Shown here: positions 13,701-25,700 of the stretch, piece after piece
How positions within the stretch are numbered: position 1 is the stretch's first letter
Layout of the letters: each line of letters starts with the position of its first letter
Origin: Branchiostoma belcheri
Lineage: Eukaryota; Chordata; Leptocardii; Amphioxiformes; Branchiostomatidae
Length of the DNA: 64,000 nucleotides
NCBI RefSeq assembly: GCF_001625305.1
Contig: NW_017803391.1
Coordinates: 293,903-357,902 of the forward strand
Reading direction: 5' to 3'
The notes under the pieces: generated by a model
Seen by the model: only the letters and a program-made list of their open reading frames with translations
Database searches by the model: none
Told to the model about the DNA's origin: nothing
Translations under genes and position numbers: made by a program

Positions 13701-16700
13701 GCTTACCACTGAGTGCCTGCACGTGGAATGTGCATAAGAGACACTCACATGACAACATCGACGATCAATTTACATGCGACGCAACAACATATTAGCGCTC
13801 GCCATGTTTGGATCCGTCCGACTGCTTGTCACTGAGTGTCTGCACGTGCAACTTGCATAAGAGACACTCACATGACAACATCGACGATCAATTTACATGC
13901 GACGCAACAACATATTAGCGCTCGCCATGTTTGGATCCGTCCGACTGCTTGCCACTGAGTGTCTGCACGTGGAATGTGCATAAGAGACACTCACATGACA
14001 ACATCGACGATCAAATTGGATCCGTCCGACTGCTTGCCACTGAGTGTCTGCACGTGGAATGTGCATAAGAGACACTCACATGGCAACATCGACGATCAAT
14101 TTAGATCCGTCCGACTGCTTGCCATTGAGTGCCTGCACGTGGAATGTGCATAAGAGACACTCACATGACAACATCGACGATCAATTTACATGCGACGCAT
14201 CAAAAACAAAGATGTGTTTCCACCTACCCTGGAAATGTTGCGCCGTAAACACTGCTGGTGTTGGTCCTGCTGGAGTAGGACCTGCTGGAGTGAGAGGTTT
14301 CCCTGGTGTTGGTCCTTGCTAAAGAGTCAACTGTCGCCATTGTCCTGGGTGCTGCACTGCTGGCGCGGGTAGTCTTGGAGTCTACGACATCGCCCGAGAA
14401 ACGTTGCGCTGTATAAAACCCCGCTGGTGTTGGTCCTGCTGGAGTAGGGCCTACTGGAGTGACTGGTCTCCCTGGTGTTGGTCCTTGCTGAAGATGGCTC
14501 GGGTAGTCTTGTAGTCTGCGACATCACCTTTAAAACACAAACACATACACGTCACGCAGAGATACCAACTATATTTTAACTACCCACTCGAATGTGCCAA
14601 CACCATGAGGGCATCACCACTCCATGATCTAAGGGTACAAAGTACCGGAGGCTTTAGCACTCGAGTTTCCAACCCTCCTGACAAACAAAGAAACGCTTAT
14701 CTGCCAAAGTCACCACCCGGAACCAATTTATTTCAAATGCAAATGTACCACGTGCAACACGCTCCCGCCAAAATGACAAAACGAGTTACCAAAACTCTGG
14801 AAAACTGAAAATCAACCAACGGAAACGACACCAAAACCGTTCCGCAACCCAATGAAGTGGCCAAGAAACCCCCAGACTGTTGGACTCGTTAGGGATGTCA
14901 CCGTAGCCCGGGCCGAAGATCACGGCTGCAAAATGTGGTAGGTACCCGTTGCTGTACCGGGTACTGAGGTTGTGGGATCTGCTGCTGCCTTCCCACATCT
15001 TGACCGCTTGGGAAACGAGGTTGTTGTGCTGCTATAACTGCAAGGGCAAACGACATTGCTTATTAACCTGCAATTTCTTAACCCCGTGAAAACCTTTCAC
15101 ACTACTACCACACTACCCGCCCGAGCGCGCCTCCACCGCGAGGGCAACCCGCAACACGATCTTAATGGGCACGAAGCCGAAGGAACACCGCTCGGGAAAC
15201 CTCCCCTGCTAATTTTACAAAATGGCTAAAACCACCCTCGAAAACTCAGAAAAGAAACCCTGAAAAGAGCAAACTACTAATAATCAATTCTGGCTCAAAC
15301 AGACACCCACGCATTCAAATGCAAATGACCCAGGTGCGAGACTGCCGCCAACATTCTTACAGACAACCCACACAAAAACTGTCGGAAAAGAAAAGCAAAC
15401 CACGTCCTGTACTTCACACTACCCAAACCTTCTCTTTCAGGAACTCAGGAACAGGCCTCTGCTTCTCTAACGTCAGCGACCAAAACCAGTCCGCCTGTAC
15501 CGGGTAGGAGGTGTTTTCAAGGTGCGTCCGCTGGTCCTGCTGAAGTTACAGCTAGCTGTCGCCATTGTCCTGGATTCTACACAGCTGGTGCGGGAAGTCT
15601 ACGAATCTGCGACGTTATCTTAAAAACAGAAACACGTACACGTCAAACAGACACCACATATCTCTTTTTCTACCCACTTAAAAGTTCAAGAGTGCAGCAA
15701 AGAAAAACAACATTCATCTGCCAAGCTCACTTCCCAAAACCAGTTAGTAACAAATGCAATACCACGTGCAACGCATTCCCTCCAAAAACAAAATGTTACC
15801 AACTCGGGAAAACAAACAAAAACCCGTGGACACAAAACGACAGCAAAAACCGTTCTGCACTCCTCCAAACCGAAGGAGTCGTCGTGGAAGCCTCCAAACT
15901 GCTGGACTCGCCAGGAAGACACCGACACCCAAACCGAAGACCGGTGCTGTAGAACGTGGGAGGGCTGGGAGGGCACGCCCGGCACTAGCACGTCGCTCCA
16001 AGCTGGCGTAGCGGAGGCTTCCAATGATCGCAATGGTGATTAGCCTGGCTGGCATTCATATTTAAAGGGGTAATGACGTCATGCAGGATTTAACCAATCA
16101 CAGCGCAGTGTAAATAGCATTTTCCTCATCCCTCATTTTGCCTGTCACAAGGCTGTTGACCTGATCGGAGCCATTTGTCTCTCAAAAGAGCCATGTGTCA
16201 CTCACTGTTGTGTGTGTGTGTGTGTTTGTATGTTGCAGAGTGACATGGACATGTCGGAGCTGGGGTTTGACATTGGAGTTGGCAGTGAAGACGTCCACAG
16301 TCCCAACGACTCTCCCATCATCGTCACCAAGGTCAACAAGGGCAGCGTGGTGGACGGTAGACTCAGGTACACAACCTGCTGAACATTACAGACTAGAAAG
16401 TGTGCTGTATGAAATAGGCATCAAACAATGGTCCGGCTTTAAAGGGGTTAAATAAGGGATTAAAGTCATCTTTATTTATCAAGAACAACAACAAGATAAA
16501 TTACATACATGACACTTTTAAAACCCAGGCCTTCGTCTGAAATTATATTCAGGAGGGCACAAGGTAAAAGTACAATATGCAACAGACAATTTCAAAATGA
16601 TTTTCCCTAAAATTAACTAGTGCTTACATACATGCATATTTATAGAAACTGTTCTTGTTATAATGCAGAGGTGTTCTCATCTTGAAAATGTCAACAGTGA

Positions 16701-19700
16701 AGATGATGTAAAAGAAAATGGACTGTTGAACTTCATAAAAGCCAATATCTTTGGATTGCATACAAATCATGATATTCAAGCAATAGCTTTTTTTGCAAAC
16801 AGTGAGACCAGTCTAGGAACTCAAGTGATCTCAATGATGCCCCTTTTTTTCTCCAGAGAAAATGACCGCTTGTTGCAAGTAAACGACGTGCCACTGACCA
16901 ATGCAGACCGCAGTACGGCCCTGCAGGCTGTCCGCAACTGTGGCAGGGTCATCAATATGGTGGGTGGAACTGAGACTTTGGAACTTGATAACATTTTTTT
17001 CTGTTTATATAGCCAGAAATGGGCTCTGCTGGAAAGCATTATTATGTCATGTATCAGACTTAAGTTTTTGTTTCTGGTTGTTGAAGTCCCTGTGTTGTGT
17101 TGACATGTGTATGTTATTGCTGCCACAGGTTGTTAAGAGAAGACGTCTGTCCAGTGGAAAATTGTTGCAGCCAGTTCACCTCAACCTCACAGGTGGAAAA
17201 GGTAATGGGCACTGTTTTCCCTGCTGGAGCTCTCCAGAAGAACTGAAGTTTGCCATATAAGCAGTATGATTTTCTGTATCTTTGGTGACCAAAATTCCCA
17301 GGTCTACTACAAAATTGTAGCTGCTCAGATACTAGTACCATGAAATGGGTATACAATGTAGGAGCAACACATGTGGTATCAAAATTCAAAAGGTCTCCCT
17401 TGAGAAATCTACCTTGCTATGCTGTGGTACATTGTAGCCAATAAATGTATTAAGTATTTTGACAGGTATTTCATGAGTGTTATTTCTATTGCAGACATTG
17501 GCATGAGTTTTGATTCAGGGATCTTCATCAGTAACATTGTTCCTGGTGGAGTGGCGGCGAAGGAGGGCCTGTCTGTGGGAGACAGGATCATCAATGTGAG
17601 TTTGTTTGTATGTCTCTTTATTTAAGCCATTGCTTAGCACAGTTTCTGTCTAGGGAAGGCTACATACATGTACCATTTTATGGACCCCTTTACATGTTGA
17701 GAAAGTCTCATCTGGGTAACGGAGGGAACAAACAAAATCATTGCCCTGACCACATAAACTGGACTAGGCTTAGTTTCCAGATGCAATCTTGTTATCAAAT
17801 CTTGTTATAGAGTAAGTAAAATGACAAGTCACAAAAACATTTTGATATTGTTCAAGTACAAGCCGGGATTGTAATAACTGTGATTATAACCTGCTCTTCC
17901 CAGATCAATGGTGCTTCAGTGGAGAACAAGTCTGTTACGGAGGTGAGTCGTCTGATCCAGGACAGCGGGGACAACATTGTTCTACATGTCATGAAGAGCA
18001 GCATCTCCCAGGCCCCGTCCTTACTCAACAGCAGCTGCACCTCCAGCGGCCACACCATCTCCGACAGCGAGAGGCGGGAATCCCCGCGGCCCGCCTTTGA
18101 GGCCATACCCTCTGCCGAGGAGCTCAGCCCCGTGAAGAGTTCGGAGGCCAGCCCGCGACCTTCCCTTGTGGCGGGCGTGAATGAGATCGACCGTAATTCG
18201 GACGTTGTGCGGGAGAGGGACGTGGTGAAGCAGGAGGTGTATCACTCCAGACAGGACTCATTCCGAGGACAAACCGACCAATACCGTCACGCCAAACAGG
18301 ACTCGTTCCACTCTCTACACGAAAAACAGGAGTCGTACCACTCCATGCACGAGAAACAGGATTCCTACCACTCCATGCACGACCTTTACCCGCCCCCGCC
18401 CATGGTGCACGACACGTCCCCAGACCCTCATCACCTCCCCCCACCCGACAACCACCACCCTGCCTCCCTTGACTCCCAGCATGCTCTGCACGAGCAGCCT
18501 CCGCCCCGACCGGAACCACCCCGTGTTTCTCATCCCGACCCCCTCCACCCCAGCCTCCTGGACTGCCATCATGCTTCTATCCAGGAGCCACAGTGTGCGG
18601 ATTATGACACTCCACCACCATGCCCCCCTCCCCCTCCCGAGTCTGCATTCGAAAAACCATTCCAGCCTACTCACGCACATGCTGCCACCACCAACATTCT
18701 TCCAAGTAATGTCCCAAGGGAAAAGGTCTCCAAAGTTAGCAGTGGCACCTGGCCCAAGATCCGGGAGGCCACAGACTTTGCTGAGAAACAATACGTCAAC
18801 ATTTACATGAGTGATAGAAGGAAACAGCCTCCCAAAAGGCCAGGTATTATTGGTCACTTTTCTCCGCAGGAGTATAAGCGTGGTGGTCCGCCTACGCCGC
18901 CATCAAGAAACTCTTCCGGTTCCTTTATGGCGAAATATATGCACGCTCACCAGTCGTCTGACTCCTCAAACGCAACGTTGACACCTCCCACCAGCCCAAA
19001 CACGTCTTCAGCCACCATCTCTCCCCGTCAGACTCCTCCCCAGTCTACGGTGAAGAAAGTGCTTCCGGAAGCGGTCCCCTCAGTACCAAGTAGAGACCAC
19101 GTGCCAACCAGCCACTATGCCACCGCATCCTTCGATGGAAGTGTGGATTATTCAATTGTTTCTGTAAGAGATGATTCTGTAGAGTCATTGTCGTCGAGAC
19201 AACGTCAGAGGCCAAAGTCTGCTCCCTCTCAGCGACAAGAGCTGACATACTATGTTGATCCTGCTGGACAGACCTTCAAAAGGACTGTCGACGTGTCCCC
19301 TCAGGGGCATCCTCGTAACCTGGACGCAATGCTCTCTCCACGAGTTTCCCCGTCAACAAAGACAATCAACCCCAGGGTGCCAACGGACATCACCAGATAC
19401 TTGAACCCAGGCTCACAACAGATGCCTGCTTCTGCTGCCTCCACGGCTGTGGTACGGATCAGACCGACTGTTCCCGTGTACATCGCCAGCAGTCGCCCGT
19501 CCACGGCCAGTCAGCCGAGGCACCCTCCCCCTGAGTACCAGAAACAGTACAGTTATCCCATGGACGAGCGGCGCTCCTCCCACAGTCCTGTCTCACGCAG
19601 GGACTTCCACCCGACCCACGAGCCTTCTCCCAGCTACGACGTCGCCATCACTCACAGCAGAATCCACGGCAGACTTCCCCCGGAGAGGCACAGCTTCGAA

Positions 19701-22700
19701 TCCTTCCACGACCCCTCGGCCGGCATCTACACATCTCCACCCGATCACCATTCTATGGGAAGCCGGGAATTTGCAGGCAGTAACTCCAGTACCAACACCT
19801 TTCCTGCCACCAAGCCCAGTAGGATCAGCTTCCCCTCCAACTCCAGAACCATCAGTAACACGAGATACAGGGTGTCCAAGACTTCCTTAGAAACTGGTAT
19901 GTTATTCCTGAAATGACTTTTCCCATTACCCTGACTCTTCAGGTGCTTTTGATTTCTGTTACTGCTTTCTAAACTAAGTCAAGCATGTAATATGTCATAC
20001 ATGATACCGGTAACTTTCGATATTGGTGTTCTGGACCATGTTGGAGTAATAGAATGTCACTCCTCTTTTCAGGCACGTCGTCTGGCCGGAGCAGTCCCAT
20101 CATGACCCCTCCAGCCACTCCCACAATTCCCGGGGAGCCCACCCGCGGTTCCCTCAGCTCTATCAAGGGTTCCAGCCAGAGTATCACACAGACACGCAGG
20201 AACAGGTACGAAACACACTCACTCCAGCCAGAGTATCACACAAACACGCAGGAACAGATATGAAACACGTTCGCTAGGAAAGGAAAGATACACAGTAGTT
20301 GGCAAAAGTCAATGCGAAAACCCTCTGGTTATGGAATAAAGAACCTTCACATACATGATTCATGTATGCTAATTAAAGCCAGGAATTAAAATATTACAGT
20401 CATATCTCAGTACGTGCCGTGTTTGTTTCCCAAGGTCGGAGGAGCCGAGGTATGTCACCATCGAGAAGGGGTCCGAGCAGCTCGGAATCTCCATCAAGAG
20501 TGGGCCGTACGGAGGCATCTTTGTGTCAAAGGTCATGGAGGGGAGCATCGCCCAGCAGGCTGGGCTAGAGTATGGAGACAGGATGCTGGAGGTAGGAGTT
20601 CTGGGATGTAGAGTGGTCTTTTTAGACAGGTGGCCTTCTTGGGCCTTTGGGGAAAAAGTGGATGTTATGGCCAGGTGGCCAGTAAGAAGAGGTCGCTGCT
20701 TGGGCACGTTTAGCTACATCTAGTATTCAGCTTAAATAGGTACAAATCTAATTAAGCACATACTTTTGAATAGCTGACATCTAATAGTAAGTGCTTTACC
20801 GATACTTCCACTTTTCAGTATTTCTATTTCTATGTTAGTATCTACATGTAGTTGCAGTTAGTGGAAACATCAGATTCTGGTGATAAAGCGAAAGATATGC
20901 ATAAACACAGAGAAAATATTTTTGTTCATGTGGCAATATTTTCACTTCCACAGTACAATGGAATCAACTTACGTAATGCTACTGAGGAGCAGGCTGCCCT
21001 GGTCCTGAGTCAGTCAGAGCCTGGGGACAAGATCACCATGCTGGTGCAGTATGATCCTAAAAGTGAGTGTTGATTGCCTTCATCTTAATGTGTGCACTCT
21101 TTTTGTTTTTTTGTGAGCATTAACAAAGATTTTAATTGTACACTTTCCAGCAAAGTTGCCTTATGCCAAATGAAATGTTATGATGAATATCATTGCATTT
21201 TGCTGTTGCTTGTATTTAAAAAAATCTTCCCCCTTTTCCAGAATATGAAGGAAAAGTTTCATCCAGCACAACCAGGTAAGGCTTTCTTCAATGTTTGATT
21301 GTTTTTGGAATAATGAGAAAGCAAGGATGTATTTGGACACTTTGGTAAATAACTGGTTACTTATACATGTATCATCTTAAAATGAACAGCTTGAGATGAA
21401 ACAACAGGGGATGGTATTCACAAATCCTTTCTGATGCAGATAGTTTCTGTATCACACTTTTTAAAAAATCTCTAGAGGGTGAGCAATAAACCTAATTAAT
21501 GTATGAAACATTTTTCAAGTTCAATCCCTTAAAATGTTGCCCCTATTTCTGTCCCATAGCCTCCCCTCAGCCAGTGGGCGGTCCACTCCTATCGGCACTC
21601 CTGCCAGCACCCGCACCAACTCCCCCATCCCCAGCCGGTCACTACAGGAGTTCCCACAGGTGGACATGCCTGGTAGGATGACCACCCCCAGGGCCAGGAG
21701 TCTCAGGTACACTTCATCATTACTTTTTGCTATGGAAGTATTGTTATGGTGGTGATGGTTTCGGTTTGGGGGTTTGTGTTCAGTTGGTTAGACCCGAAGG
21801 GCAGAAATCTATCTTTGGCAACAGTGATCAGTTAAAGAATGGTACATGTATGCATACTGGTAAAATGGGTCAATCGACAAGAAAGTTTTTCAGCAGACAC
21901 TCAGGTGATAGACTAAACTTAGAGATGACTTGTACTTTTGTTTCTTTTCTTCATGTATATGATTTGAGCAGTCTCCTCTGTCTTTCTTTCCTTTCTAACT
22001 GTATCCCCTGTCCTGTGTTTCTGTTGTTTTTGTGTGGTCTCTGTTCCTTTCTGTAGCCCTCCTTCCTACAGTGTTGCGCTAGAAAGGCCATACAGCTATC
22101 CCATCAAGGAAAGGGCCTTCGCTTTCCTCAAACGAACATCGCCTGTTCAAGGAACTGGCCTCTACATCAGGCAGTTGTAAATGTCTTCCTCTTTACTTTC
22201 CTTTGTTTTCTGTTGCTGTTTCTACAATGTTACTTGATTACAATGGTTCATTAATACTTGTTATATTCTTGTTGCTTGTGTTTGACTTATTCAAGTACAA
22301 GAGAAGCACAAAATGTGTATAGCAACTGTCATTTTGTGTTGCGTTGTGTCAGGAATGTCTCAGAAAGTTAACGTTGAAGTTATTCAACTGACCTTTCTGA
22401 CACAGCAAAGCACAAAATGTGGTTAGAAAATTGTCATTTTGCGCTGTGTTGTGCTAGAAAGGTCACAGAAAGGTCACTCTTGCCCCCCTCCCCCTTCCAG
22501 CCCTGTCATCCCAGAAGAGACAATCACAACCCCGCCCAGCGAGCCCAGGTTCGTCTTCCTCAAGAAAACTTCCCCTGACCTCGGCATCAGTCTGGTGGGT
22601 GGAAACGCGGTGGGGATCTTTGTGTCAGAGGTCAAGCCCAACAGCCCTGCCAGTGGGCCGTCTGGGCTCTTCCCAGCTGACCAAGTCCTCGAGGTAGGCC

Positions 22701-25700
22701 AGATTTCTCTCTTGTCAAACACTGTCTTGGCTTGGCTTTGCTGACAAAGATTCAGTGAATGGCCTTTTCCACTTAAACACTGTAGAACTGTGCCTGATCT
22801 TCAGTAATTCTCCCCACAGTTTAATGGCGTCAACTTGCGCCAGGCGACTGCTGAGCAGGCCACCATGGAACTGATGAAGCCTGCAGAAAAGGTGACCATC
22901 CTGGCACAGTACAACCTTGCAAGTAAGTATTCTATGAAGTTTCTGCAGTCCTCTTGTATATACCATAGTAGAACAATGAGTACAGGTGTGAAAATCATAA
23001 TTGCTGCATTAGCACTATTGTCACCTGTGCTATGTTGTGTAGAGGAAAGTTAAATCACAGGAAGAAAAACTTACAGTATGCAACAGAAGTGCCTACCAAG
23101 GTTCACGAATGATATGAATCTGATATGTTGATGTTTTATCATTGAGCCTTACCAATACTTTTATTTTCAGAATTCAAGAAGATAAAGGACTTGCCAGGAG
23201 ACGCATTCTATATCAGGTACATGATGTTTAGTATCCTAACTGATTTTAAAACAAAGTAATTAGAAATATAGATCTATAATGATGGTATATGATATTTTAA
23301 GTTTTTTTTAGATTTTAGTATTCTTATATAATGTAGACCACATGTGTTTATCTTTGCATTTAGCCTTCAGGGTATGAGTATGCAATAAACATTATATTAC
23401 TCTTATCTATAAATTTATGGCAATACTTCAGATAGTAAAGGATAAGTTCAAAGCCTGATCTTTTCATCTCTCCCTTCTCCAGAGTCTTGTTTGACCGTCT
23501 AGCTGAGAACGATGGAGAGCTCACCATGCGCAAGGATGACATTCTGTTTGTCGAGAACACCATGCCCCAGGGCATGATGGGACTATGGAAAGCATGGGCC
23601 ATCGATGAAGAGGGTAACAAGATAGAATGTGGGCTGATCCCCAGCAAGAATGCGTAAGCAAATTTTATATCATCTCTATTGTTGCATACTTACATTTCAC
23701 TCCCTATACCATCACAATGCATTAGCCTGGTATAGAAACAGTAAAAAGCTAAACTGTAGGATAATTGTACAATAGTATAGTCCCCATTGTTGTGTCCTTG
23801 GGAAAGGCACTTGACACCTAAATGTATTTCCTCACATGACTCAGGTGAAAATGAGTACCTACATTGTATCTTTGGTTAGGGATGTCCTCTCAGATGGAAC
23901 ATGCATAAAGCCAGAGGCCCAGTGTTAGAGAGCCACACGTTAAATATACCACCACATATACCAACACACATATCAAAAAGAGCGTGGTTCAAACCTTACA
24001 GTCTGGTCTTACGTGGCTTGTACCTGCTGTACAAAACTGTTGTGTTGTGCCTATAGTGAGTTTACCGGTTATGCAAAACAAAACAAGACTGTGGTTATTT
24101 TCCAGCCTGGAGCAGGAGCTTGCTCGCAAGAAGAGCATGTCAGAGATCGCTGGAGAAGAGGAACTGAAGAGTGCGTCTGCACGCCGCAACTCCGCCACGG
24201 CTCGCCGCAGTTTCTTCCGCCGGAAGAAGCACCAGAGGAACAACTCGAAGGATAGCAGGGAGCTGGGGTCGCTGTCGGACTCCGTCAGCAGCGAATCCAT
24301 CCCAATCCAAGAAGGTCAGTGACCTCTTAAGTAGTAATGTGGATCCCAGTCTGGCAGCGATATCCAGGCTATGCTGGTAGTGCTTCATACAGTTTTACTT
24401 CAAAGGCTGTCTATGTACTTGTTTCCTACCCTACTTCCCTGTTCTTAAATGTTTACTTTCTTTTGTACGAAACCTGTAACGGTAACCACACCTGAATCCA
24501 CTTTCCTCGTAACAGCTTTAACCCCCCCTGATCATGCTATATTCCTATTTTAACACCAGTATAATGGTATTAATCCACCTCTCTGTGTTTCTTAATGGTC
24601 TTTTTTGATTTGATCTTTCTGTTAGAATCAGATCTAGTCTTCCAGCTGTGTTACTAAGACTCTGCTGTAAAGGCACTTCAGGGCTCAGTGTACAGTCTAC
24701 AAAATTTGCAGAAAAATTGAGATTGAAGAGAAAATGTAGACAACTTTTGATATCTCAGGCTAAAAGAAAACTCATCTGATGTACCCCTTAGTTTATTTAT
24801 TCAACCATAGGGCACCGCAGTGGATCTGACAACCAGTTTTCTCCACCCATTTCAGTTTTCTGTTCCTATTAACATTTTCACCATTTCTCTGAAAAGAATA
24901 CTTAAAAGGCTAAGTATATAGAGAAAAACTGATGGTATGTTGAGCCCTGCACTTATTCTTGTGTTTCTCACCTAAAGTTCACAGTCACACCTGTCCTGTA
25001 TTCTGTCTGTCTCTGTTCCTAAGACTCACCTTCTCTTTCAGCCTACGGAAGTCCTTCTCATGAAAGCCTTCCTTGCAAATGGCTCAGGAGCATTCTGGGT
25101 AGTCGTGGGGACATTCCCTCGGCATCCCTGATGGTTACTGAAGACTCCTGTAAGTCTGCCTCTGCCTCCCCTCACATGGGATCAACAAGCTGGCAAAATC
25201 TTGATCTTGTAGGGCAGGAACAGAGTTCCAAAATCTGAATACACAATGCAGATGACTAGACAGAGTTCCAAAGTTTGAAATCATACAGATGACTATGTTT
25301 TAAATGAAATATGATAGACATCTATTTAGAAGTTGCTATTCTGTGATATATCGTAGTCATCTTTGACTGCAAAGGACTACCAAGAATTCTGTTATTAAAA
25401 AATAAGAGTCAGTGGCCATACATATGTAGTAAATGAATAAAGTAAGAAAAACTCATATTCATGATGGTGAGTCCTGCTTTCAACTTTCACCTTTGTATTA
25501 TAAAAGAAATGCCATTGAACAAGACAAAGCTTTTTCCAGAAAAATAGACCTTTTGGTTGATGTTAGCGACAGTTTCGGAGTACACTTTGTGTTGTGTTTT
25601 GGAATCGATTTATAAGTAACCTTCTTTGCCTTTTATCCACAGATGGAAGCCTTGCATCATACCAGAGAGTAGAGAGGCTTGACTGTAAGTCATGTGTCAT

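Larger units (their letters stand above)
11701..16117. mobile_element. 4.4-kb nonautonomous inverted-repeat element with internal satellite
   Basis: The same terminal inverted repeats as its 302-bp neighbour bound a 4417-base unit lying in a DLG5 intron. In order it contains a shared left end, a C- and T-rich stretch with short tandem CTCATCCC-like units (about 11840-11900), an array of 123/85-bp monomers (about 12470-14200), three diverged copies of a 0.45-0.6 kb segment (about 14215-16000), and the shared right end with a TATTTAAA box and a TGACGTCA palindrome. I see no transposase frame, so movement would depend on an enzyme supplied elsewhere. The TIR family is not identified. Amphioxus is known to carry nonautonomous elements called LanceleTn, but I cannot assign this one. 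Confidence 0.75.

Noticed and set aside
12822-14200. Regular direct repeats resembling a CRISPR array
   Set aside because: The monomers are joined head to tail with no unique spacers, the repeat fills the whole period, and the context is a eukaryotic intron.
18315-18857. 180-codon minus-strand open frame
   Set aside because: Antisense shadow of the proline-rich DLG5 exon, whose + strand frame is supported by homology.
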